A DNA stretch of 64,000 nucleotides. Source: Chlamydomonas sphaeroides (lineage: Eukaryota > Chlorophyta > Chlorophyceae > Chlamydomonadales > Chlamydomonadaceae). Location: NCBI GenBank assembly GCA_001662425.1, contig BDDC01000168.1, positions 12,020 to 76,019 on the forward strand, read 5' to 3'. The notes under the pieces are model-generated. The model had not been told where the DNA came from. It made no database searches and saw only the letters and a list, made by a program, of their open reading frames with translations. Both the position numbers and the translations under genes were made by a program. Below are positions 1 through 10,708 of this stretch, piece by piece (positions within the stretch are counted from its first letter, which is position 1; every line of letters starts with the position of its first letter).

Positions 1-3000
1 TACCTGGGACCCTGTGGCGCAAAGCTCATCATTGACGTGCCCTGATGCCGTGCTGCCTGTCGAGCCCAGCCGCGCAGTAGCCCGGACCCTGTCAGCAGCG
101 CCCTGCACCTTGCCAGCAGCCGTGTTGGCCGCACCCTGCACCCGGGTAGCGGCGTTGCTGGCCGCGCCCTGGACCCTGTTTGCAGCGGTGGCGGCGGCGG
201 CGGTAGCTTTGTTGGCGGCGTTGCTGGCGGCACCCTGGACCTTGTTTGCCGCGTTGGTTGCCACAGACGTGGCCTGCTTGGCGGCGCCCTTGACCAGCTT
301 GGTGAAGCGCTGTGGGTTGGGCATGCCGCGTGGACAGACACAGTCGGGGAAGTCGGTGCGAAGCAGAGGTTGGGGTCGCAAGCTGCTTGCTGGCTTGCTT
401 GCATGGGAGCTGCGCGCACCGGCCGTGATGGATAGATGCTGCGGTCTGATCTGTCCACTATCTAGCTAGCGGGGGATCCCATAGACCCAATCAAGTCAGC
501 CGGCAGAAGCTTTGCGGGCCCTGCGCGCGGGCGGGCTGACCACAATGACGCCGCACGTATCCGGCAGCACCCCGGCCGCCGGCAGCTCACGTCCTCCATG
601 CCCGGTACGTCGGTGACGAGCACGGTGTGGGAGGGCCCTCCCCGCGGCATGTTGCCAAGGAACATGAGCCGCAGCAGCACCGACTCGCGGTTGAAGCGGC
701 CCAGCAGCTGGGGGATTGGGCAGCGGGGCGGAGGGCCGGAGGGGCGGAGGGGCGGAGGGGCGGAGGGGCGGAGGGGCGGAGGGGCGGAGGGGCGGAGGGG
801 CGGAGGGGCGCAGGGTTCAGGGCCACTTGCGTGTACGCCGTGCTGCCGGCGCCTCCGTACCTTGCTCCCAGCGCCCTGCTCTTCCCCGCCCATGTCTCAC
901 CCATAGCGTGTACAGCACCACGAAGTACCTGATGAGGGGGCGTGTGTGTGTGTGTGTGTGTCAAACTAGGGGCCGAGGCAGGTTGGGTCCTCCCGACTTG
1001 CGAGAGGACAGGGGCTGGGATGGAGCCGCAGTGGGGGAGCCGGCCCCGACCCACGAGCAGCGTCGCGCTAACGCCGGCTGCCCGCTGTCGTGCGATGCAC
1101 ACCTTCCTTCCAACCTGCCCCCAGAACTCACATTGATACCAGGTGTGCCCACATCTTGGTGCTCTTGGATGACACGTTGGACAGCGAGTACCTGCGAGGG
1201 CGGGGGTAGAGGTACGGGAGCGCAGCAGGAGCCCGGTGGGCCCATCGGCGTGCCTCCCCCTGCGCCACGCACGCACGTACGTATGTACGTACCGCCCATC
1301 CGCAGCTGCATGCCCGGCCCTCCTCCTGCTAACCTCGCGCCCCCACTCGCCTGTCAAAGTTGGTGAAGCGGTACTCCTTGCCTGCATTCGGGGGCCGGCC
1401 ACAGAGCAGGCGCGGCGTAGTGCATGCCCCGCCGGCGCTCTTGCGTAGTGGTGCGGCATGCAGCCGCTCATGTAGCTACGAACGAACCGCTAGTCCACGA
1501 TCCCTGACGCGCCGAGCCTGCATGCCGCCACCCTGCCGCCCGAGCGCCGGCGGCGGAGTACGAGACGGACGCACGGCGCACGGCGGCGAACGCGTCTGTG
1601 CGACTCACCGTTGATGACAACCGTGCCGTTCTTAAAAATGGTCGTCGTATTCTCGGTATCATCTCCCAGGATGCCGCCCTCCTGCACAGCAGGGAGGCAT
1701 CGCACCGGAGGGAGCCGTGGGGGCCGCAGGGTCAGAGCGACACGACCGGGCAGGACACCTAGCACGCCGGCGGCGAGCCCCGCCCCCGACATATACGATG
1801 GCTCGCGGCTGGCTGCCGCTGTCGCGCCGCGTGGGCGGCCGTGGCCATTTCACAGCAGGTACCTTCTGGCGTGCGGGATGCACGCACACGCAGGGGCGAC
1901 CCACATGCAGCCCCCCGCGCCCATGCCTCATCCAGCCCGCAGGATGGCTTACGATATCGTCATCGATGCTGGGCCCAGTGGGCGGTGCGGAGGGCGCCAG
2001 CGAGCCGTTGAGCAGGTCGGACAGCGGCGGCGGTGCGGGCGGCGGCTGGCTGGTCGCCCTGGCGGCGGTCGTGCCGGGCGGCGCTCCGGCCCTGGGCGAC
2101 GTGGCGTTGGGGGCTGTGCCATTGGTGACCGTGACCACCACCACCTTGGTCTGTCGATTGGGGTGTGGGAGCGAGGATGTAGGTTCCAACGAAGGAGTAC
2201 CCATGTACGCAGCACATACATGCGCCCAGCCATGAGGCACGGCAATCGGCCCGATAGAGCGGCAGCACCGTGTGCAGCGCAGGTTGGCAGCGGAGGCGAC
2301 GCGGGCGAGGGGTTTAGCTCGTTAGTGTTGAGTAGCGCGCAGGTGCGGGCGCCGCGCGTCCGGGTGACGTCACCTCGTCATCATGCTTATGGCGCACTGC
2401 GGCCGAGCGCTGTATGTGCGTGCAGGCCCCGCTGAGCCGCCACGGCTGGCCGGGCTGCCGTAGCTGCCGAGAGGATACGGTAACCCAAGCGCGGGGCCCC
2501 TACTGCCCCGTTCCAAAGGAACACCCCCCATGCCGCCAGCTTCCTCGCGAGCAGGCTTAGACGTTAGGTGCGGCACCTGCTGGGCGCCTGCGCACCTGGC
2601 TCTGCGACAGGAGCCTGTTGACCTCATTGCTGGTGAGATTGACCGGCAGCACCACGAGGCAGCACCAGATGGTGAGCCCCACAAATAGGTAGGCGCCTAG
2701 CAGGGGCGGAGGCACAAGCTGGAGTTAGATGCGCTGCGGCGTGGTGCAAGGCAGGGAAGCGGCGCTGCGCGCGCATGAGGCAGGAGGGCGAGGTAGCGCA
2801 GGAGGTGGGTGGCGTACACGCGACCGCACGCGTTAGCAGCAGCGGTGGCGGGGGCTCACCGAAGCGGATGATGCGCAGGTAGATGATGGCGTCGAGCCCG
2901 CACTCATCGATGATGTCCTGTGCATGCGGGGCCAGGCCGGACAAGGGAGGGCAGGCTCGGCAGATGTCCTGCGAGGTCGACTGTGCTGGGGTCAGCCAGG

Positions 3001-3742
3001 CCCAGGTGCCACCCGGGTAGCGCTTGCGGCAGCAGCCGGCAGCGCAAGACACGCATGCTGGTGCCAGCAGGTGCCGTGAACGCATGGCCGATGAGGGGCG
3101 CCGCACGTGCCCTTCAATTGTCAACCGCTCCGCGGCCCAGCTTACTTCTTCGCGGTAGCGCAGCGTTGGGAGGATCCATCGGTGCCATCCCTTCGGCAGG
3201 CGCCGCGGCTTGAGCGGCAGGTCGTGTGCGTACCTGCGGCGCGCATGCCAGGGCCAGCCAGGGGAAAGGAGTCTTCAAGGGGGGAGGCCTTGGGCGTACC
3301 TCGCGGTCGGTACAGGGTCTGTCACACGCACCCCGACACTATCGTCGACACGACCCGGGGCCGAAGTGGGCGGTGTGCAGGGCATCGGCAACGCAGCACC
3401 AAGCGATTGCGTCTGCGGCTCGGGCGGTCCCAGCAGAAACGCACGCCAGGAAACGGACAGGACATGTTGTGCGTCTCGCCTCGATCGCGCGCTATGCCAT
3501 TGCGCAGGTGACGCCGCGACACGTCCCACGTGTACGCGAGGTGTGGAGCAAGGCACGGCGCACAGTCGGGAACTCGGGATGTCGCTGTTCGCCAAGCCCC
3601 TCCTCCTGGCTCACCTTCTGGGGCTGAAGAAGCGTGCAAAAATGCTGGTTGGCCGAAGGATGCTAAATGCTAAGAAACAGCCGAACGAGATGGCAAAGTT
3701 AACCAAGAACGATGTGAGCACAGCTGAGCTTCCAGCCGCCAT
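1..3742 (-). CDS. CSC1/OSCA-like osmosensitive cation channel, 5' part (3' end outside window)
   Basis: Inferred exons, 5' to 3' on the minus strand: 3742-3615, 3233-3146, 2917-2860, 2696-2596, 2150-1953, 1681-1609, 1381-1351, 1191-1132, 928-901, 707-591, 309-1. All phases join, giving 397 visible residues. The start MAAGSSAVLTSF matches the other two channel genes in this window. N-terminal membrane segments (RSN1_TM type) are followed by DIIDECGLDA, a helix ending VVLPVNLTS, and GRFNRESVLLRLMFLGNMPR, all shared with the gene at 36590. The family are plasma-membrane channels opened by osmotic or mechanical stress. Residues about 126-200 form an Ala/Pro/Thr-rich loop with several N-glycosylation sequons (NGT, NAT, NGS, NTT). 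The last visible exon encodes an amphipathic Ala/Asn/Val/Gln repeat array (KVQGAAS and variants) resembling LEA or apolipoprotein helices. The seven-helix DUF221 core lies beyond the left edge. The intron after 1351 uses a GC donor. Confidence 0.9.
725..811. repeat. GGGGCGGA-type minisatellite in a channel-gene intron
   Basis: About ten head-to-tail copies of an 8-base unit close to GGGGCGGA lie just upstream of the exon at 707-591 of the minus-strand gene. The opposite strand is a pure pyrimidine-rich tract that directly precedes the splice acceptor, so the array may double as an extended polypyrimidine tract. Confidence 0.9.
941..961. repeat. (TG)n microsatellite
   Basis: About ten TG dinucleotides inside the intron between exons 1191-1132 and 928-901 of the first channel gene. 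Confidence 0.9.
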
Positions 3743-5043
3743 TCTGGCAATATGAGTATGCAATCAACAACACTTGACATCCACAGGCAGGGTAAGCCGC
3801 AGGTGTGGGCGTGTCGTCATGGCTGACCCGTAGTACGTCCCCATCGGCCAGCGAGAATTCAACATCGCCAGCTGCAGCAATGTGTCCGACCCAAGTCCCA
3901 GAAAACATTTTACCATGTCGCACGGTGGCGACGATGTGGGCAACACGTCGCCCTCGACATAAAAGGTGCAACTTGCATCGCTTTTTGTACTTTCCTTCGC
4001 GCAACCTGTCAAAAGCTGCTCGAAGTCCGGCACGACATCCTCGCATCGCAGAAGCTGCGGGCTGCTTGAGTGTGGTCCGTCTTAGTTGCCACGCAGCTCT
4101 TGTCGCCAGTCTGCTGGCTTCGCTCACACTTACCCTGCCACGGGCGTCGGTGTGCCGAAGGCCGCTTCCGCCACCGGTACACACAACCTGAAGGTCCAAA
4201 TGCCCGACGCTTACACGCTCACAGGGGCCGTGTGCCGTCCACGGAGGCACGCCCATGGCGCTGCGCCAGGAGCGAGCGAGCTCTGCCTTCCTTACAGCCA
4301 CCCACCGGAACCCACACGCACGTGCACACTTCACAGGGACTCCTACTATACGTGCCCCCAGCTGCCGCCGCAGCCCCGCGCACCACTTGCGTGGCCGCGG
4401 CCCACCCACCGCCAGCCGACATGCCTGCGACCCTCGCCGGCGGTCCCATGCAAAGTGAAGCTTGCATGGAGCCCACGCGACTCAGAGGCCCCCGGACATC
4501 GCCGGACTGCTGCATACCTAGAAGCGCCCCGGGGAGATAAATGTGCTTCAGCCCCGCTGGTTGCCGCAATACGACGGCCAGCCAATCATGCCGGTGGATG
4601 CTGCTGGCCCGCAACACCACGTGCGCGCGTGGGAAGCGGCCGCGCCGCCGCAGGCCGGGCCGTCCCCTCCGCAGCCCAATAGGGGCGGGCACGAACCGCA
4701 CGTCACGCTATCTTCGCTCCCATGCCTTTACTATCCAGCCCGGCCCACCTCCGCACGGCACTGGAAGAACACACACCACCCGAGCCCTGGACCCACCCAC
4801 CACCGCCTGCTCCTGCTGCCAACAACAGCCGCGAACTAAGGCTGCGTTGCGCCAACGCCGCGTCGGGCATCTCGCCCGCGCCTGTCTGTAGCTCCCTCCC
4901 GCGCGCGGCCTTTCAAGGTCGCCCACCGCTCACGCCTGCGCCGTCCGCCCTCAACGCCGAGGCGACGCGCGCGGCCAGCGCCACAGCCCGCGGCCGCTGC
5001 GGCCTTCCGCTCGCCACCCACGCCTGCCGCCGTGCGCCGCTTA
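3743..5043. other. Intergenic: amylase 3' flank and channel-gene 5' flank
   Basis: No exon chain with sensible splice sites and conserved protein content was found. It should hold the 3' UTR of the amylase gene (minus strand, right side) and the promoter and 5' UTR of the channel gene (left side). Confidence 0.6.
4292..4296 (-). other. Candidate TGTAA polyadenylation signal
   Basis: TGTAA, the usual volvocine poly(A) signal, reads on the minus strand about 750 bases past the amylase stop. A second copy is at 4211-4215. I saw none nearer the stop. Five-base motifs occur by chance, so support is weak. Confidence 0.25.
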
Positions 5044-8000
5044 CTACTGGCACTCCCAGCACGCGTACTGGTACCCGCTGCTGGCCAGCTTGAACTCCTT
5101 GCCGTTGACCTTGATGCCGCTCTGGTTGGGGCTCCAGTCGCCGGGGCCCAGCTTGACCGCTACCTTGTCGTCGATGAGCGCGGCGTACACGTCGCCGGCG
5201 CTCTTCTTGACCACCACCTTGGACCTGCGCGTTGGGGTTGGTGAGGGGTGGTGGGCATGAGGTGGCGGAAGGGCGGCGACAGGCGCGGGCGGTGGGGCGG
5301 CGCAGGTCTCGCATGAGCGAGCGGGCGCACGGGCGCCGGCCCAGCGGTACGCAGCGCGATGAGCGGTGCGCTGCGGTGGGCTTTTGGGGGAGGGGGCGCA
5401 TGCCGAACTGAGCTTGCCGCCGGCCGTCCGGCCCCGCACCCACCGGGCGTTGATGCCGTGCCGCTTGCGGAGGGCGAGCAGGTCCAGCACGTTCTTGCGC
5501 AGCCCGTTGTCCTCCTGCGCGGGTGAGGAGAGCGTTTGGGGACTCAGCTGAGTGCGCAACTGCTGCACGACTGGGTTGGGGATAGCCAACGCGCGCGAAG
5601 CAGAGCCCGCGAGTAACACCAGTGCTGCCAACGCACGCGGCGGCCGCAACCCGCCGCTCTTCGCAGAAGAGATCGCCGCGCCAGGCCACGAGAGCTCTAG
5701 CTCCACATCCAAACTGCCGTCCTTTCAACAGCGTTGCTGCACATCGCAGATGTGAGCATCATGCTAAGCAGCCCCTCCGGTCGCACCTGGTACAGGTGGT
5801 CCACGAACACGCAGGGCGTGCCGGGGTGGGTGAGGATGTAGGCGTAGCCCTCGGGCAGGTTGCGGCTGGGGAACGGCCAGTGGTTAAGCGTCGAGCCGGT
5901 GTCGTGGTTGTCGATGAAGGTGATGGCGCGGCTGGGCCACATGCCCATCACGCCCGGCGGCCGGCCCTGGCTATCAACGAGGCGCCAGTACTCGCGCCGC
6001 CCCACCGCCTCCTGCGGGTGATTCGGGGCGCCCGGTTTCGCGAGGGGTTCGTCAAGGGCTTGCGGGAAGGACTGGACAGCCCCGCCCAGGCGGCGCCAAG
6101 CTGAGAGCGCTAGGTGGCTGCAGCCTGCCGCGGTTGCGACTGCCGCCGCCTCGCGGAAGTCCGCGGCTCCCAGCGCACCTGCAGGATGCCCTTGGTGGTG
6201 AAGTCGAAGGCGGCGCTGGTGCCGCCGGTCGAGTCGCACCAGTTGACGGTGCGCTGGCGGTGAGCGTCCTGCGGGTGAGGCGGGACGGCAGGCAGGACGG
6301 TGTGTGGTCAGCGGCAGCCTGGGGCACGCGACGGTACGTCGCACCGAGACAGGTTCCCGTCTTGGTGGCTACCGCCTCAAAAAAGGGGATAAGCCCCGCT
6401 GGCCGCCCGCATCCGCACTTAAGCCAGAGCCGCCCCCGGCGGGGGGATGCCCTGTCGCACGGTCTCTCCCGCAGCACCAGCCCTTACCGCCCCCATGCTA
6501 CTCGCCGCCCGCCTCACCTGGTTGTAGTTGAGCACGCCGTCCGTGTACTCGCAGCTGTCCCAGTACTCGCCGAAGGCCATGGCGGGCACCGTCTCGTCAA
6601 TGTACTGCTTGCAGTACGAGCCCAGGTAGCCGCGCACGAAGTCGAAGCGCCAGCCGTCGAAGCCAATCGAGTTGCGCAGGTACTTCATCCAGTTGGCGAT
6701 GTCCTGCGCGGGGCAGCGCGAGGCGAGGCGAGGCGAATGGGTAAGAAAAGCGGAGGAGGGGGGAGGCCTGCCGCCGGGCCCCGGCGCGTCCAATCACGGA
6801 CACCCTGCCCCTTGGGTTGAGGCCCGCGGAACCACGCTTCCGGGCCAACTTCGGTGCCGCTCCTGCAAGCTGAAGGCCGCTGATTTGGTCCTTAGCCGTC
6901 GCCCTCCCCCGCCCGCGCCGACGCATCCGCCCCTCGCCAGGATCGCAAGCCGACGTCCTGCGAACACTCCATCCCTGAACCTGCTTTCTTGCCCGGCCCG
7001 GCTCTGGGCACAGCCGCCCACGCACAGGCACCCCTGCCCCCCCCGGTCCCGTTGAGTTGCACGCACGTTGCGGATGCGCTCCTGCGAGTGGTCGATGTTG
7101 GGCGCCGCCGCGTAGTCATCGCCCTGCTTGGGGTTGCCGCGGCCGCCGAAGGCCGGGTTGTTGGAGCAGATGGAGCTGGCGTCCCAGGCCAGGCGGCCGC
7201 CGAACTTGTTCCACTTGCCGTCGCTGCCCTGGCTGTTAGCGCAGCTGTGGCGGGGAGGAGGGAAGGCCAGGGGGCGCGAGCGGCGGAGTGAGCAAAGGAG
7301 GACAGACATGACCGCTGCTTTCCCCACGAAGGACAACAATCACAACGTCAACCCGAATCCCTTCCCCCGCGCCCGCAACCCCTCCCGCGCGCTGCCATAC
7401 GCCGCGTGCGTACCGGTGGTTGATGACTGCACGACGAAGGAAAGGCAGCGGCAACGCCAGCATGGAAGGCGGCAGGGCAGGGGCAACTCAGCCCAGGACT
7501 CCCAGAGTTGCGTGGTGCCTGCTGCATGCCTCCCTCGCGGCGCCCCCTGATGCACGTCTAATGCATCCCGCAGCCTCGCGCCCAGTCATGTCGCAGCCTC
7601 ACACCCTGCTGCTCGCTGCCTCACCAATGTCGGCAATGACCTTGATGTTGTGGGTGTGGAACGTGTTGATGAGCTCGCGCAGCTCCCCCTCGGTGCCGTA
7701 CGCGCTGTCCAGGCAGTACAGGTCGCGGGGCAGGTAGCCCTGCGGCACGGCCAACACGACACTGACTGTCAGCACCGCTGCTGCCGCCGCCACGGCACAA
7801 GCTGCCACGTCATGTCTGGCCAGCGCTGCGGTGCCCCTGCCGCAGCGCATGTTTGCAGCACCAATCCCTGCCCTGGCCCTGCCGCTGCAACGCCCATTCG
7901 ACCGCGCCCCACCAGTCCCTGGCCCCACCCCAACGCGCGGTCACCGCTCCGCCCCTTGACTCGGCCCTGCCCCCTGCCCGTCAGCCGATGCGCTGCCGCC

Positions 8001-10708
8001 AACGCACCTGCGGGCTGACGCTGTCCGAGGGCGGCGGCAGCCAGACGGCGGTGAAGCCCGCGTCCGCCAGATCCTTGGCGCGGCTGTTGAGGGTGCGGTA
8101 CAGCTTTTGCTTGTGCGACTCCCAGTTGAACGCCTGCAATGAGAGACGGGGGACGCCAGGCCAACGGGCAGGTGGTGAGCAGAACTAAGGCAAGCGGGCC
8201 TGCCCCATTAGCCCCCATCCCACGCCCCCGTGCGTCGGAGCGCCGCGCTGCACCCAGCTCGGCCCGGTTTCCTGGCCCTTGCCTTCCCACGCCCCGCTTC
8301 AAAACCCGCATACGAACCTGCAGCAGGATCTCGGAGCCGCTGCCGCTGCCCGCGCCCGCGGCCGCGCGCGCCGGCGAGGGCGGCTTGAGCGTGTCCATCA
8401 ACTTCTCGGCCTGGCTCTTGGGCTTCTCCGGCTCCACGGTAGCCATGTTGCGGCGGGCAGCCAGGACGGCCTGCGCACGAGGAGCGAGGAGGGCGACGGC
8501 GAGGGGCGGGCGCGTGAGGCCGGGGCAGGTGCTCATCGTTCGGTGCTGCGCGAACATCGCGTTTGCAGCTACCCTTGTCCCTGTGCGTTACCCAAGTTGC
8601 GCACGGCGCTCGCCTTGCTTCGTGATACCGAGAACGCGCCCCACGCTGCTGCCCCCCGTCCCTCGGCGCCCGCTCCTCACACTCCCGCTCCTCACACTCC
8701 CAAGAACAAAGCTGTCTAATCATAGGCCAGGAATCTCCATCCCGGCCCCGCCGGAATGCAGTGCCGGAACGCCCGCACCGCACCTGGATGGCGGCCATCT
8801 TGCGCTCCAGGCCCGCAGCGGCCTCCGTGCGGGCGCCCTCCCTGGCCTGCACCTGGCGGGCGTCAGCGTTAGCGGCACTGCGCAGGGGAGGGATCGGGAG
8901 GAACAGCGGTTTGGGGCAGCGCTAGAGACAGGACCGCACGTCTCCGCAACTGCTGTGTACCAATTCGCTTTGCCCTTCCATCTGCCCTCCCCACTGACCC
9001 TATCTGCAGCTCATATCTTGTCATCCACGCCCTGCTCGTGTTCCCTCGCAGGCAGCTCCGTCCGCACCTCCCCTCTCATCTGCCCCACGCATCCGCTATT
9101 CCATTGCTCCGGCCATTAACTTTCATGAGCCTGACATCGTACTGCACTGAGAAACCGCACACCCCCAGCACGTGTCCCACAACGCATTCTTTGCGCTAGG
9201 CGGCTTGTCATACTCCTGCCTCCCTCCCTTACAACCCTGCCCGGCCCCCCCCCATGTCCCACCCGGCCCGCCCCCTTACCGCAGGCGCAGGATGTCACGC
9301 TCCGTGGCCACCAGCTCTGCCGCCGCCGCCGCCATCTCCGCCGCCGCCAGCTCAAGAGTGTCCACCTCGGTCTGCGCGGCCTGGCCCTTGAACGGCTTGA
9401 GCCGCTCCACCTGGGCGGGAGAAGCGAGGTGGAGCAGCAGCGGACGGGGAGGAGGGCGTAACCAAGAAGCTCAGAGGGGCATGCGTGGCATACAGGCGAA
9501 TGAGCCGGGGTGTAGCGGCCATTGCAAACGCTGCTGGTTGAAGCCATGAAGTGCTTGACGCGGCAAAGCTTGGCGCCGCTCTAACGCCTTCCTGGCCCTC
9601 TCGCGCACCTCGGCCGCCGCCACGATACCGTAGATGGCGGGCATCGACGAGCGACTGAGCGGCGGGGCAGCCCAAGAGCAGGGGAGTTACGCAAGCGTGG
9701 GCACCATCCACGCGGCCCACGACTGCTTGGCTGCCCTCCCTCCCTGATCACAGCTGACGGCCGGGGCTAAGAGCCGCACGTAGCCTCTGCGCTCGGGCGG
9801 CGGCGACCGCGGCGCAGTGTGCCGTGGGTGGGGTGGCTCACCTGGTGGAGGAGGTGACGCCCAAGATGTGGTCCCGGATGTTGGCGAACTCCGACTCGGG
9901 CACCTGGGGGCAGCGCAAGCCGCCAGCAGCGGGGGTCAGAGAGACGCCGGGTTGGCACGGGCTGTGTGGGAACTCGGCTTGGAGGCCATGTGCCGTGTGC
10001 GGGTCGGAGGCGGCGACCAGAGGGTGCGGAGGTAGGGCGGTTGAGGGGCCTGAGCGCCCATGTGGCGACGCTTGCCTTCTTGCTGTCGGCCGTCTGCACG
10101 CGGAAGACATCCAGCACGCGGCCGTCGTCGCTGGTGATGGAGGCGGAGACGACGTTGAGGCCGGCCGACGAGAAAGCGCCGGTGAGGCTGATAAGTAGGT
10201 GCGCCTTGTCCTTGCCCTCCACCGTCACCACCGTGCACTCGTCGTCGCTCTTGTTATCGAACAGAATGTCGAGGCCATCGCCAGCGTCCATGGACGACAC
10301 CGGCGAAGCAGACATATCAATGGATTGCACCTGCGGGGGTGCATGGGCCCAGGCGCGGTCGTGGTGGGAGGCGTGCGGGCTGGGGGCGCGTGCGGGTTTG
10401 CTGCGATGGCGGGAAGCGCTGATGGTATCGAGTGCGAGCCGAAGACTTACCACAAGCAGCCCCCCACGCCCGGTGGAGAGTCGCCCTGGCCGAGGGTTGG
10501 CCGAGGGGTTGGACGGCCGGCAGATGGCACGCCTCAGAACGGGACGAAGTTGCGCGATGGCCGGCGGCAGGAGCTGCGAGCGGCCCACGCTCGAGAGCAT
10601 GCGTGGAGAGGTCCTTGAGAGTAGCGACCTGTCCATCTTAGCCCGTGGTCTTGGCGCGCTCCAGTGGCGCGCTACCCCAGAGAGACGCTCGAGGTTCAAG
10701 GCCTGCAT
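5044..10708 (-). CDS. Alpha-amylase (GH13) with N-terminal ACT domain and coiled-coil linker
   Basis: Sixteen inferred exons: 10708-10451, 10330-10076, 9903-9842, 9654-9609, 9410-9280, 8877-8784, 8470-8318, 8133-8008, 7739-7625, 7426-7414, 7244-7067, 6703-6518, 6268-6179, 6011-5787, 5514-5444, 5224-5044. They join in frame to 727 aa. Residues 1-86 are Arg/Ser/Pro-rich and look like an organellar transit peptide. Residues about 117-190 form an ACT domain (CTVVTVEGKDKAHLL, then SAGLNVVSASI). Residues about 205-300 are an Ala/Glu/Arg-rich coiled coil. From about 334 the plant-type alpha-amylase barrel follows: DIVINHR (412-418), GFDGWRFDF with nucleophile D498, GEYWD with acid/base E523, and FIDNHD with D606, then the C-terminal beta domain ending WECQ. 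All catalytic residues are present, so an active endo-alpha-1,4-glucanase on starch is expected, probably in the plastid. Intron 2 has a GC donor and exon 10 is only 13 nt. Confidence 0.93.

Noticed and set aside
14..469. Open plus-strand frame of 151 codons at the left edge
   Set aside because: It is the antisense shadow of the helical-repeat exon 309-1 of the minus-strand channel gene; the minus frame has the sensible repeat periodicity and splice site.
10021..10050. Possible inverted copy of the hairpin element (GGTAGGGCGG...)
   Set aside because: Only about 9 bases match the conserved CGCCCTACC block; neither hairpin is present.
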